DNA of 64,000 nt from an uncultured Lacinutrix sp. GTDB taxonomy: Bacteria; Bacteroidota; Bacteroidia; Flavobacteriales; Flavobacteriaceae. The position numbers and the translations under genes were made by a program. Under the pieces are notes generated by a model, which had not been told where the DNA came from, made no database searches, and was given only the letters and a program-made list of their open reading frames with translations. The stretch covers positions 124,001-188,000 of the forward strand of contig NZ_CANMSJ010000005.1 of the NCBI RefSeq assembly GCF_947500605.1, given 5' to 3'. Shown piece after piece: positions 35,607-44,141 of the stretch; position 1 is the stretch's first letter, and every line of letters starts with the position of its first letter.

Positions 35607-36347
35607 CTAAAAATCAATTTTAGTTTTACGCAGTTCGAAGTTCTGACCGAGGTACACCTTACGTACCATTTCGTCTGCAGCAAGCTCTTCTGGCTCACCA
35701 GCTTTAAGAATGCCACCTTCAAACATAAGATATGTTCTATCTGTAATAGCTAATGTTTCTTGTACGTTGTGATCGGTAATAAGAATACCAATATCCTTTT
35801 TTGCTAAACGTGCAATAATACGCTGGATATCTTCTACAGCCACAGGATCTACACCAGCAAAAGGTTCATCTAAAAGAATAAAATTAGGATCGGTTGCCAA
35901 GGCACGAGCAATCTCTGTTCTTCTACGTTCTCCACCAGACAATAAATCGCCACGACTTTTTCTAATATGCCCTAAACTAAACTCGTCTATAAGCGATTCC
36001 ATTTTATGTAATTGCTCTTTCTTGCTTAGTTTAGTTAATTGTAAAACACTTAAAATATTATCCTCGATACTTAACTTTCTAAACACCGAAGCTTCCTGTG
36101 CTAAGTAACCAATACCATTTTGTGCACGCTTGTACATTGGGTATTTGGTAATATTAGTACCTTCTAAAAATATGTTTCCACCGTTAGGTTTAATTAAGCC
36201 AACAATCATGTAAAAAGAGGTTGTTTTTCCTGCACCATTAGGTCCCAGTAATCCAACAATTTCTCCAGTATTTACTTCTAAAGAAACATCTTTTACAACT
36301 TTTCGTCCGTTGTAGGACTTCATTAAATGTTCGGCTTTTAATTTCAT
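35607..36347 (-). CDS. lptB: LPS export ABC transporter ATP-binding protein
   Basis: ATPase that powers LPS extraction from the inner membrane with LptF and LptG. 246 residues, a single ABC domain: Walker [11 protein letters not shown]-loop YLAQEASVF (the LptB-typical form), signature LLSGGERRR, Walker [15 protein letters not shown]-loop LITDHNVQE. LptB-type sequence and length. It follows the AhpD-like gene by 65 bases on the same strand; KdsD, an early enzyme of Kdo synthesis, lies further upstream. Confidence 0.95.
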   Translation of the reverse strand: MKLKAEHLMKSYNGRKVVKDVSLEVNTGEIVGLLGPNGAGKTTSFYMIVGLIKPNGGNIFLEGTNITKYPMYKRAQNGIGYLAQEASVFRKLSIEDNILSVLQLTKLSKKEQLHKMESLIDEFSLGHIRKSRGDLLSGGERRRTEIARALATDPNFILLDEPFAGVDPVAVEDIQRIIARLAKKDIGILITDHNVQETLAITDRTYLMFEGGILKAGEPEELAADEMVRKVYLGQNFELRKTKIDF

Positions 36348-36412
36348 GTGTACATATTATATTAGATAAAAATACTAAACTAAGATTAAACTTAATTCGG
36401 TTTAGCTAAAGT

Positions 36413-36760
36413 TTAACTTTGAGACTCTAATTCATCCCAGTATTCATAAGCTTTTCTTAGGTGTGGAATTACAATAGTACCACCAACTAGTGTTGCAATA
36501 CTTAATGTTTCTACCACTTTTTCTTTGGATAATCCTGCATTATAGCAAGATTCTAAATGGTACTTAATACAATCGTCGCAACGTAAAACTGTAGAGGCAA
36601 CAAGCCCTAAAAGTTCTTTTGTAGCAACATCTAAAGCACCTTCTGCAAAGGCATTTGTATCTAAATTAAAGATACGTTTTATTACCTTATTATTATCTGC
36701 TAATATCTTATCGTTCATTTTTGTACGATAATCATTAAATTCTTTAACTGACTCTGACAT
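36413..36760 (-). CDS. Carboxymuconolactone decarboxylase/AhpD-like protein
   Basis: 115 residues, all-helical. The redox motif CDDC-x-x-x-H (RCDDCIKYHLESC) matches the AhpD-type CxxC plus downstream histidine, so a thiol-based peroxide-defence role is more likely than aromatic ring decarboxylation. The start overlaps the end of tatC by 17 bases. No AhpC partner is seen in the window. Confidence 0.88.
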   Translation of the reverse strand: MSESVKEFNDYRTKMNDKILADNNKVIKRIFNLDTNAFAEGALDVATKELLGLVASTVLRCDDCIKYHLESCYNAGLSKEKVVETLSIATLVGGTIVIPHLRKAYEYWDELESQS

Positions 36761-37580
36761 CTTTTCTTTGTTTCTTTTTCTGTTTTTTCACTACCATTCT
36801 AGAGATAAAAATACTAGCTTGGTATAAAATAAGTATTGGTATTGCTACAATAATTTGACTGGCAATATCCGGTGGTGTTATAATTGCAGAAAGTATAAGT
36901 ACTATGACAAGTGCAAACTTTCTGTATTTTTTTAGTATTTCTGGTGTTACTAAACCAACTTTAGTTAAGAAGTATATAATAATAGGAAGCTCGAAAACAA
37001 AACCTGCCGCTAAAGACGATGAGCGAATAAGTGAAATGTAAGAACTAATATCTATTTCGTTTAAAATTTCTGTACTTACTATGTAGTTAGCAAGAAAGTT
37101 AATGGATAATGGTACAATAATAAAGTACCCAAATAGAACACCAATAAAGAAGAGTAAAGAAGAGATAATAATAAAACCTCTAGACGTTTTACGCTCGTTT
37201 ACTTTCATGCCTGGACTTATAAAATGCCAAAGTTGATAGGTTATATAGGGAAAGGCAACAATAAAACCAGCATAAATAGAGGTCCATATATGTGCCGAAA
37301 ATTGCCCAGCCATTGTTCTGTTTTGAATAATAAAAGGAAACTCTGCTTGGCAAAAGGTGGTGTCTTCTATACCAAAAAACTGAGACACTCCACATAACCA
37401 TTGGTATGTAGGGAACGTCATCTTTTTTGGCCACATAATAATATTATCGAAAATAAAAGTTCCGAAAATAAAAGCGACAGTACCACAAACAACTATTGCA
37501 ATACATATTCTAATTAAATGCCATCTTAAATCTTCTAGATGATCTAAAAACGACATACTGTTTACATCTGTTTTCGCCAT
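36744..37580 (-). CDS. tatC: Sec-independent protein translocase TatC
   Basis: Receptor subunit of the twin-arginine translocase. 278 residues, six transmembrane segments. The N-terminal signature MSFLDHLEDLRWHLIR has the conserved FxxHLxELR-type motif, and the first periplasmic loop is followed by FIVAFPYITYQLWHFISPGM with the conserved FP. The C-terminal tail is very lysine-rich (VVKKQKKKQRKD). TatA is not nearby. It overlaps kdsD upstream by one base and the AhpD-like gene downstream. Confidence 0.95.
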   Translation of the reverse strand: MAKTDVNSMSFLDHLEDLRWHLIRICIAIVVCGTVAFIFGTFIFDNIIMWPKKMTFPTYQWLCGVSQFFGIEDTTFCQAEFPFIIQNRTMAGQFSAHIWTSIYAGFIVAFPYITYQLWHFISPGMKVNERKTSRGFIIISSLLFFIGVLFGYFIIVPLSINFLANYIVSTEILNEIDISSYISLIRSSSLAAGFVFELPIIIYFLTKVGLVTPEILKKYRKFALVIVLILSAIITPPDIASQIIVAIPILILYQASIFISRMVVKKQKKKQRKDVRVS

Positions 37581-38545
37581 TAAATAATACCTTCTTTTAT
37601 TAAGTTGTGTATGTGAACTACACCTGCATAATCACCATCGTTTTCTACAAGTAATTGAGAAATACCATTATTTTCCATAAGCTCCATAGCATCTACAGCC
37701 ATAGCATCTTCATTTATGATTTTTGGATTACTACTCATAATATCTTTAGCAGTTAAGCCAATAAAATTATCAGTCTTAGTAAGCATGCGTCTTAAGTCTC
37801 CATCTGTAATAATACCAACAATTTTATTGTTTTCTACAACAGCAGTTACACCAAGCATACTTTCAGAGATTTCTATAATCACTTTTTTAACATCTGTATC
37901 TATTTGTACTTGTGGTTTATTATTAACCGAAGACAAATCATGCACACGTAAATATAATTTTTTACCTAAAGCACCACCTGGATGGTATTTTGCAAAATCT
38001 TTACTCGAAAAACCACGAATTTCTAATAAGCAAACCGCAAGGGCATCTCCAATTACTAATTGAGCAGTTGTACTTGTTGTTGGTGCTAAATTATTTGGGC
38101 AAGCTTCCTTAGCAACAAACGCATTTAAAACATAATCTGCATGTGTGCCTAAAAAAGAGTCCTTATTACCGGTTATGGCAATCATTTTGTTTTTCGCATT
38201 CTTTATTAAAGGTACAAGTACCTTAATTTCAGGTGTGTTACCGCTTTTAGAAATGCAAATAACGACGTCATCTTCTAAAATTAAACCTAAATCTCCATGA
38301 ATAGCATCTGCTGCATGCATAAAAACGGCAGGTGTTCCTGTAGAATTCATTGTAGCTACAATTTTTGTTGCAATTATGGCACTTTTTCCAATTCCTGTAA
38401 TGATTACTCTACCCTTAGATTTGTATATAAGTTGCACAGCATCAGCGAAATCAGAGTCGATTAATGTAGCTAGATTACTTATAGAAGCACTCTCTAAAGC
38501 AATGGTTTCTTTGGCGATTTTTATAATAGATTCCTTATTATTCAA
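37580..38545 (-). CDS. kdsD: Arabinose-5-phosphate isomerase (KpsF/GutQ family)
   Basis: Converts ribulose-5-phosphate to arabinose-5-phosphate, the first step of Kdo synthesis for LPS. 321 residues: an N-terminal SIS domain (GRVIITGIGKSAIIATKI, CISKSGNTPE) and two CBS repeats from about residue 205 (VTAVVENNKIVGIITDGDLRR, ISQLLVENDGDYAGVVHI). The conserved ASTGTPA-like segment appears as NSTGTPAVF. First gene of the kdsD-tatC-ahpD-like unit; divergent from recQ across 213 bases. Confidence 0.93.
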   Translation of the reverse strand: MNNKESIIKIAKETIALESASISNLATLIDSDFADAVQLIYKSKGRVIITGIGKSAIIATKIVATMNSTGTPAVFMHAADAIHGDLGLILEDDVVICISKSGNTPEIKVLVPLIKNAKNKMIAITGNKDSFLGTHADYVLNAFVAKEACPNNLAPTTSTTAQLVIGDALAVCLLEIRGFSSKDFAKYHPGGALGKKLYLRVHDLSSVNNKPQVQIDTDVKKVIIEISESMLGVTAVVENNKIVGIITDGDLRRMLTKTDNFIGLTAKDIMSSNPKIINEDAMAVDAMELMENNGISQLLVENDGDYAGVVHIHNLIKEGII

Positions 38546-38758
38546 AATATATCATTTTAAGATTAGGTAGCAATTAAAAAGATTTTGTTATCTTTAATCG
38601 TTGCGTAAAATAACTTCGATTTCGTGATTGTTGATAATCTCGACAAATTTAGCGAAAAATTAAAAGTAAATCTTTAATTCTTTGTACTATTAGTGTCGAT
38701 ATTAGAAGTTGTTTTACCTTTAACTTTTGTGTAAATAATTAATAGCTTAATAAAAAAA

Positions 38759-40951
38759 GTGAAAAGTCAAATTCGTGCTGCCCTAAAAAAGTATTTCGGT
38801 TTTAGTGAATTCAAAGGATTACAAGAAACCGTTATCGAAAGTATTCTATCTCAAAATAACACCTTTGTTATTATGCCAACTGGAGGCGGAAAATCCTTAT
38901 GCTATCAACTTCCTGCGCTTATGCAAGAAGGTACGGCTATTGTGGTTTCTCCTTTAATTGCATTAATGAAAAATCAAGTAGATGCCATTCGTGGTATTTC
39001 AGATGAAAATGGTGTTGCTCATGTTTTAAATTCGTCTTTAAATAAGACGGAAATAAAACAAGTAAAAGAAGATATTACAAACGGAATAACAAAGTTGTTA
39101 TATGTCGCTCCAGAATCTCTTACAAAAGAAGAGAATGTAGAGTTTTTACGTACTGTAAAAATTTCTTTTATGGCAGTAGACGAGGCGCATTGTATTAGTG
39201 AGTGGGGACACGACTTTAGACCGGAGTATAGGAACCTGCGTACCATAATACAGCGTATTGGCGACAATATTCCAATTATAGGTCTTACAGCAACTGCAAC
39301 TCCAAAAGTTCAAGAAGATATACTTAAGAATTTAGGAATGAGTGATGCCACAACTTTTAAAGCATCATTTAATAGACCTAATTTATATTACGAAATACGT
39401 CCGAAGACAAAAACCGTAGATTCAGATATTATTCGTTTTGTAAAACAAAACGAAGGTAAAACTGGAATTGTTTACTGTTTAAGTAGAAAGCGTGTTACCG
39501 AGCTAGCACAAGTTTTACAGGTTAATGGCATTAAAGCATTGCCTTATCATGCAGGACTAGATGCTAAAACAAGAGCAAAACATCAAGACATGTTCTTAAT
39601 GGAAGATGTAGATGTTATTGTCGCTACCATTGCCTTTGGAATGGGAATAGACAAACCAGATGTACGTTTTGTAATTCATCATGACATCCCTAAAAGTATA
39701 GAAAGTTACTACCAAGAAACAGGACGTGCAGGACGAGATGGAGGAGAAGGACATTGTTTAGCTTACTATGCATATAAGGACATAGAAAAACTTGAAAAGT
39801 TTATGTCTGGAAAACCAGTTGCCGAACAAGAAATTGGTCATGCTTTATTACAAGAAGTTGTAGCCTATTGCGAAACATCTATTTCTAGACGAAAATTTAT
39901 TCTTCATTATTTTGGTGAAGAATTCGATAACGAAACCGGTGGCGGTGGAGATATGGATGATAATATGCGCCATCCTAAAAAGCAACACGAAGCTAAAGAT
40001 AATGCAGCTTTACTTTTAGAAATTGTAGAGTCTACAAACGAAAAATATAAGTCTAAAGATTTAGTATGTGTTATTACTGGTGTTTCTAATGCCATGATAA
40101 GTTCTCATAAAACAGATAATCAGCCATTTTTTGGTAAAGGAAATCATAAAGACAATAAATATTGGATGGCATTACTGCGTCAAGTATTGGTTGCTGGCTA
40201 CCTTAAAAAAGATATTGAAACATACGGTGTTGTTAAATTAACCAAGTCTGGAAAAGCTTTTATTAAAAAGCCAACTTCTTTTATGATGACCGAAGACCAT
40301 ACTTTCGACGATTCTCATAACGACCATATTGTTACTGCAGATAAAGGAGCAGGAGCAGTAGTAGATGTTGCATTAATGAAAATGCTAAAAGACCTAAGGA
40401 AATCTAACGCTAAGAAATTAGGAGTACCTCCTTTTGTTATTTTTCAAGATCCTTCTTTAGAGGATATGGCTTTAAAATATCCAATTACTGTTGCAGAGTT
40501 ATCTAATGTGCACGGTGTTGGAGAAGGAAAAGCTAAAAAATATGGAAAAGATTTTGTCGCTTTAATCGATAAGTATGTTACCGAAAATGAAATAGAGAGA
40601 CCAGACGATTTTATAGTTAAATCTACAGGAACTAATTCTGGCTTAAAATTATATATTATCCAGAATGTGGATAGAAAATTACCATTAACAGATATTTCGT
40701 CTGCTAAAGGCATGCAAATGACCGACTTTATTAAAGAAATGGAGGCTATTGTATTTTCTGGGACTAAGCTTAATATTAACTATTGGCTTGACGATTTATT
40801 AGATGAAGACCAACAAGAAGAGCTTCATGATTATTTTATGGAATCTGAAACCGATAAAATAGATGTTGCCATAGATGAGTTTGATGGCGATTACGATGAC
40901 GAAGAACTTCGTTTGTATCGTATTAAATTTATTAGCGAAGTGGCTAATTAA
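38759..40951 (+). CDS. recQ: ATP-dependent DNA helicase RecQ
   Basis: 3'-5' DNA helicase of recombination and repair, 730 residues. Motif 0 FGFSEFKGLQ, Walker A MPTGGGKS, DEAH box (VDEAHCISEWGHDFRPEY), TATATPKV, then GIVYCLSRK, ATIAFGMGIDKPDVR and QETGRAGRDGG. An RQC-type middle region and an HRDC domain (about residues 540-620) follow. Starts at GTG; no in-frame ATG precedes the FGFSEFK block. The zinc-binding cysteines usual in RecQ are not evident in the region after the helicase core, which instead has a glycine/aspartate-rich GGGGDMDD segment, as in Bacteroidota RecQ. Confidence 0.95.
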   Translation: MKSQIRAALKKYFGFSEFKGLQETVIESILSQNNTFVIMPTGGGKSLCYQLPALMQEGTAIVVSPLIALMKNQVDAIRGISDENGVAHVLNSSLNKTEIKQVKEDITNGITKLLYVAPESLTKEENVEFLRTVKISFMAVDEAHCISEWGHDFRPEYRNLRTIIQRIGDNIPIIGLTATATPKVQEDILKNLGMSDATTFKASFNRPNLYYEIRPKTKTVDSDIIRFVKQNEGKTGIVYCLSRKRVTELAQVLQVNGIKALPYHAGLDAKTRAKHQDMFLMEDVDVIVATIAFGMGIDKPDVRFVIHHDIPKSIESYYQETGRAGRDGGEGHCLAYYAYKDIEKLEKFMSGKPVAEQEIGHALLQEVVAYCETSISRRKFILHYFGEEFDNETGGGGDMDDNMRHPKKQHEAKDNAALLLEIVESTNEKYKSKDLVCVITGVSNAMISSHKTDNQPFFGKGNHKDNKYWMALLRQVLVAGYLKKDIETYGVVKLTKSGKAFIKKPTSFMMTEDHTFDDSHNDHIVTADKGAGAVVDVALMKMLKDLRKSNAKKLGVPPFVIFQDPSLEDMALKYPITVAELSNVHGVGEGKAKKYGKDFVALIDKYVTENEIERPDDFIVKSTGTNSGLKLYIIQNVDRKLPLTDISSAKGMQMTDFIKEMEAIVFSGTKLNINYWLDDLLDEDQQEELHDYFMESETDKIDVAIDEFDGDYDDEELRLYRIKFISEVAN

Positions 40952-40970
40952 TATAGTAAAACAAATAATT

Positions 40971-41010
40971 GCTAGTTCTTGATTCCTTTTATGGAGAACC
41001 AAGAACTAGT
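40971..41010. terminator. Hairpin between convergent recQ and hypothetical gene
   Basis: Ten-base perfect stem CTAGTTCTTG (40972-40981) with CAAGAACTAG (41000-41009), with an inner TCC/GGA pairing. The flanking T-tracts are weak on both strands, so it may act as a bidirectional terminator or a 3' stability hairpin. Confidence 0.6.
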
Positions 41011-41015
41011 AAAAT

Positions 41016-41453
41016 TTATTCCTTTTCTGGCCTAACAGTAAAAACAACTTCTTTTTTCATTACAGAAAGCGTAAGCTGTTTCATTGTAGATCGTTTTAGT
41101 TTTTCGACTGCCGATTTTTCAATTTCAAAATCTATTTTAGTAACATAACCTTCTAATGGATGTGCTGGGTCGCATTCAAACTCTTGCATATCAGAATTTA
41201 AACTTAAAGTATAGTCATTACCTTCAATAAGTAATTTCGCACCATTTTTTGTTTTCGTTTTTAAACGGCCAATAGTAAAAGTTTGTAAATAGTAGTAACC
41301 ACCAAGCTCGTTGTAGCCAGCATACATAACATTGCTATTAGAAACAGCAAGTGGTTCTCCATCTCCAGAAGTAATTATAGATTCAACATATTTTTCGTCT
41401 GCTTCTTTATTTTCCTTTTGCTTACCACCAAATAACTTTCCAAAAACACCCAT
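41016..41453 (-). CDS. Conserved hypothetical protein
   Basis: 145 residues, cytoplasmic. I recognise no family. The N-terminus (MGVFGKLFGGK) is a short hydrophobic/basic segment of the kind found in small flavobacterial proteins; the rest has alternating strands (YYYLQTFTIGRLKTKTKNGAKLLI, ATG start) and a charged C-terminus. Its promoter has a perfect -7 element. It is monocistronic, convergent with recQ and divergent from the isomerase gene. Confidence 0.75.
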   Translation of the reverse strand: MGVFGKLFGGKQKENKEADEKYVESIITSGDGEPLAVSNSNVMYAGYNELGGYYYLQTFTIGRLKTKTKNGAKLLIEGNDYTLSLNSDMQEFECDPAHPLEGYVTKIDFEIEKSAVEKLKRSTMKQLTLSVMKKEVVFTVRPEKE

Positions 41454-41474
41454 ACTTAAATTTTAATTTAATTT

Positions 41475-41482
41475 CAAAGCTA
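41475..41482 (-). promoter_or_regulatory. -7 element of the hypothetical gene
   Basis: TAGCTTTG on the - strand is a perfect TAnnTTTG match 22 bases before the ATG; no good TTG lies at the -33 distance. Confidence 0.4.
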
Positions 41483-41541
41483 AGAAAATTCATCCTATTA
41501 ACTTAAAAAGTGAGACTTGAAAAAAAATGTTAACTCATAAC

Positions 41542-41570
41542 TTGATTTTTTTAACTTCTTACTATCTTTG
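41542..41570 (+). promoter_or_regulatory. Promoter of the dual peptidyl-prolyl isomerase gene
   Basis: TTG at 41542-41544, 18-base spacer, perfect TATCTTTG at 41563-41570. It places transcription start near 41575 and so rules out an upstream in-frame start at 41527. Confidence 0.75.
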
Positions 41571-41592
41571 CACCTCATTAAAAAACAAGACA

Positions 41593-42525
41593 ATGCAAGA
41601 CGGTTTATACGCAAAATTTAACACAAATAAAGGTACTATTTTAGTAAATCTAGAATTTGAAAAAACTCCTGGAACAGTAGGTAATTTTGTTGCTTTAGCA
41701 GAAGGAAATATGGAGAACACGGCTAAGCCTCAAGGTACTCCTTATTATGATGGTTTAAAATTTCACAGAGTAATTGCAGATTTCATGATTCAAGGTGGTT
41801 GTCCACAAGGTGCTGGAACTGGAAATCCTGGTTATAAATTTGACGATGAGTTTCATCCAGATTTAAAACACAGTGGACCTGGAATATTGTCTATGGCAAA
41901 TTCTGGACCTGGAACTAACGGAAGTCAGTTTTTTATAACACACATTGCTACAGATTGGTTAGATGGTAATCATACTGTATTTGGTAATGTAATAGAAGGA
42001 CAAAATATTGTTGATGCTATTGCTCAAGGAGATTCTATTGAGACTATGGAAATAGTAAGAGTTGGTGAAGCAGCAGAACAATTTAATGCTATCGAAGCTT
42101 TTAGAACATTTGAAGGTTCTCGCGAAAAAAGAGTAGCGGCAGAAAGAGCAGAAAAAGCAGCAGAATTAGATAAGTACTCAGCAGGTTTCGACCAAACAGA
42201 AAGCGGATTACGTTACCAAATTCTTCAAAAAGGAACAGGTGTACAAGCAGAAAAAGGTAAAACAGTTTCTGTACATTATAAAGGAAGTTTAACAGATGGT
42301 ACTGTTTTCGATTCTTCTTACAAGCGTAACGAACCAATTGACTTTGCTCTAGGAATGGGACAAGTAATTTCTGGTTGGGACGAAGGTATTAGCTTACTTA
42401 AAGTAGGAGATAAAGCACGTTTTGTTATACCAAGTGATTTAGGATATGGATCTAGAGGAGCAGGAGGAGCAATACCACCTAACGCAACTTTAATTTTCGA
42501 CGTAGAATTAATGGCTGTAAAATAA
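41593..42525 (+). CDS. Dual-family peptidyl-prolyl isomerase (cyclophilin-FKBP fusion)
   Basis: 310 residues joining two unrelated proline isomerase folds. Residues about 1-165 are cyclophilin-like (GTVGNFVALAEG, YYDGLKFHRVIADFMIQGG, FDDEFHPDLKH, GPGTNGSQFFITH). A charged coiled-coil-like linker (about 175-200, rich in REKRVAAERAEKAAE) leads to a C-terminal FKBP domain (VSVHYKGSLTDGTVFDSS, VISGWDEGISLLKVGDKARF, YGSRGAGGAIPPNATLIFDVEL). No signal peptide, so cytoplasmic. Start chosen from the promoter position and the family N-terminus. Likely a folding helper. Confidence 0.95.
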   Translation: MQDGLYAKFNTNKGTILVNLEFEKTPGTVGNFVALAEGNMENTAKPQGTPYYDGLKFHRVIADFMIQGGCPQGAGTGNPGYKFDDEFHPDLKHSGPGILSMANSGPGTNGSQFFITHIATDWLDGNHTVFGNVIEGQNIVDAIAQGDSIETMEIVRVGEAAEQFNAIEAFRTFEGSREKRVAAERAEKAAELDKYSAGFDQTESGLRYQILQKGTGVQAEKGKTVSVHYKGSLTDGTVFDSSYKRNEPIDFALGMGQVISGWDEGISLLKVGDKARFVIPSDLGYGSRGAGGAIPPNATLIFDVELMAVK

Positions 42526-42535
42526 GCAGAAAGCC

Positions 42536-42620
42536 ACTTTTTATAAAAAAGTAGTAAATTTCTTATACTCACAAAAGTGAGTAGCTCATTAAATAAAAGT
42601 TATTACTAAAATTTAGTAAC
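42536..42620. repeat. Three consecutive small palindromes after the isomerase gene
   Basis: ACTTTTT/AAAAAGT (42536-42552), TACTCAC-AAAA-GTGAGTA (42566-42583) and TTACTAAA/TTTAGTAA (42603-42619) are three separate 7-8-base perfect stems in 85 bases, ahead of the terminator. Confidence 0.7.
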
Positions 42621-42632
42621 AAATATAATTCT

Positions 42633-42663
42633 AAAACGTCTCATATATATGAGGCGTTTTTTT
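42633..42663 (+). terminator. Rho-independent terminator of the isomerase gene
   Basis: Stem AAAACGTCTCAT with ATGAGGCGTTTT (one G-T pair), small AT loop, followed by a run of Ts to 42663. Confidence 0.85.
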
Positions 42664-42712
42664 ATGCGCAACATTTAGTATTTTTATTCAATCAATCAAA
42701 AAACCATCAAAA

Positions 42713-43408
42713 ATGAAAACCAAAGCCTTTATTTTTACTTTACTATTTGGACTACTTTTATCTTGTGGCAAAGCTGCAGATTATTCTCCAGAATTTATTA
42801 AAGATACCACTGGACGCTATTTGTTTAATGCAAATGAAGTAATAGAAGTCTATTTTAATAATAACGAACTCTTTTTAAAGTGGAGAGGCGCAGAAAAAAT
42901 AGAGCCTATGTATTTAGATGAAAACACCTATTTTATAAAGGAAATGAATAAGAAAATTCAATTCTTGAAGCATCCTGAAACTCAAGTGCTTTATATTTCT
43001 GAAGTTCCTGAAGATGAAAATGCAGCGATAACCTACAACTATAAAAAGCTAGAAGATTCTGTACAAGTACCAAGTACTTATCTTAAAAACGAACAGTATA
43101 CTAAGGCTTTAGAGGGTTATTTGGCAATTCAAAAAGAAGATTCTACAAGTGTATTTATAAAAGAAAACGGATTTAATAGATTAGGTTACAATAAGCTAAG
43201 AGAAGAAAAATATAAAGAAGCAATAGAAATATTTAAAATAAACGTGGCTTTGCATCCAGAAAGTGATAATGTTTACGATAGTTTAGCTGATGCTTACGTT
43301 AAAAATGGTGATAGTTTAGAAGCTTATAATAATTATAAAAAAGCATTGCAATACAATAATGGTAACAGAACTGCAAAGCGTTTTGTTGCTGCTTATAATA
43401 ACAAGTAA
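42713..43408 (+). CDS. TPR-containing lipoprotein
   Basis: 231 residues. Lipoprotein signal with lipobox LLSC (C18). The middle (residues 25-110) is strand-rich and unassigned; the C-terminal third has two tetratricopeptide-like repeats (FNRLGYNKLREEKYKEAIEIF, VYDSLADAYVKNGDSLEAY). No glycine at +2 but K19, so the sorting is unclear. Similar lipoproteins occur after beta-lactamase-like genes in Flavobacteriia, but none is adjacent. Likely an envelope protein-interaction role. Confidence 0.78.
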   Translation: MKTKAFIFTLLFGLLLSCGKAADYSPEFIKDTTGRYLFNANEVIEVYFNNNELFLKWRGAEKIEPMYLDENTYFIKEMNKKIQFLKHPETQVLYISEVPEDENAAITYNYKKLEDSVQVPSTYLKNEQYTKALEGYLAIQKEDSTSVFIKENGFNRLGYNKLREEKYKEAIEIFKINVALHPESDNVYDSLADAYVKNGDSLEAYNNYKKALQYNNGNRTAKRFVAAYNNK

Positions 43409-43415
43409 TCTGTTG

Positions 43416-43481
43416 TCATTCCTGCGAAGGCAGGAATCCATAGAAATAGAAAAGCATAGTTTTTTGCCTTCGCAGTAATGA
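43416..43481. repeat. REPIN-like pair of inverted palindromes
   Basis: TCATTCCTGCGAAGGC (43416-43431) is repeated as its reverse complement with one mismatch, GCCTTCGCAGTAATGA (43466-43481). The first copy is itself a hairpin (ATTCCTGC, GAAG loop, GCAGGAAT to 43437). GC-rich compared with the surroundings and placed in a gap between two + strand genes. Confidence 0.75.
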
Positions 43482-43500
43482 TTAATTTAACACCAAAAAA

Positions 43501-44040
43501 ATGACCAACCAAGAACTAGAAGCTCTAAAATATCCAATTGGAACATTCGATTGTCCTGCTGAAATAACAGAGGAACATATTCAAGAATGGATTTCTGTTT
43601 TAGAGCAGTTTCCAAACCGTTTAGAAACCCTAGTTGCCAACTTAAATAATAAACAACTCGATACGCCATACAGACCAGAAGGCTGGACAGTTAGGCAAGT
43701 TGTACACCATATTAGCGATAGTCACCATAATAGTTACACGCGTTTTAAGTGGGCAATGACGGAAGATAATCCTGTTATTAAGGCTTACAATGAAAACGCT
43801 TGGGCACAACAACACGATTATAAAGCACCTTTAGAAAACACACTATTGCACATTAAAGTAATCCATGCTAAATTGGTACACTTTGTAAAAGGTCTTTCTT
43901 TTCAAGATTTAAAACGTACGTTTATTCATCCAGATGGTAACGAGGTTGTTGCTTTAAATGAAAACTTAGGTATTTATGCTTGGCATTCTAATCATCATTA
44001 TGCGCATATTGAGCGGTTGATGGAAAGAGAGAATTGGTAG
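43501..44040 (+). CDS. DinB/YfiT family metal-dependent protein (bacillithiol-transferase-like)
   Basis: 179 residues of the four-helix DinB superfamily. The metal-binding histidine set is visible in WTVRQVVHHISDSHHN (residues 58-74) and WHSNHHYAHIERL near the C-terminus. N-terminal YPIGTFDCP is typical of the YfiT/BstA group, members of which attach bacillithiol to small electrophiles; others are of unknown substrate. Monocistronic. Confidence 0.88.
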   Translation: MTNQELEALKYPIGTFDCPAEITEEHIQEWISVLEQFPNRLETLVANLNNKQLDTPYRPEGWTVRQVVHHISDSHHNSYTRFKWAMTEDNPVIKAYNENAWAQQHDYKAPLENTLLHIKVIHAKLVHFVKGLSFQDLKRTFIHPDGNEVVALNENLGIYAWHSNHHYAHIERLMERENW

Positions 44041-44141
44041 TTGTTGAACTATTTTTATTTCAATTTAAATTTTTAAGTTTGAAATTATTGTGACGCTTAA
44101 ATATAACAAAAGTGGGTAGGCTTTAATTTACGGCATTATTT

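Noticed and set aside
41527-41592. Longer N-terminus of the dual isomerase
   Set aside because: The perfect promoter at 41542-41570 lies inside it and the extension has no family match; the start at 41593 fits both.
44041-44141. Weak inverted repeat ATTTCAA/TTGAAAT after the YfiT-like gene
   Set aside because: 7-base stem, long loop, no T tract; not enough for a terminator call.
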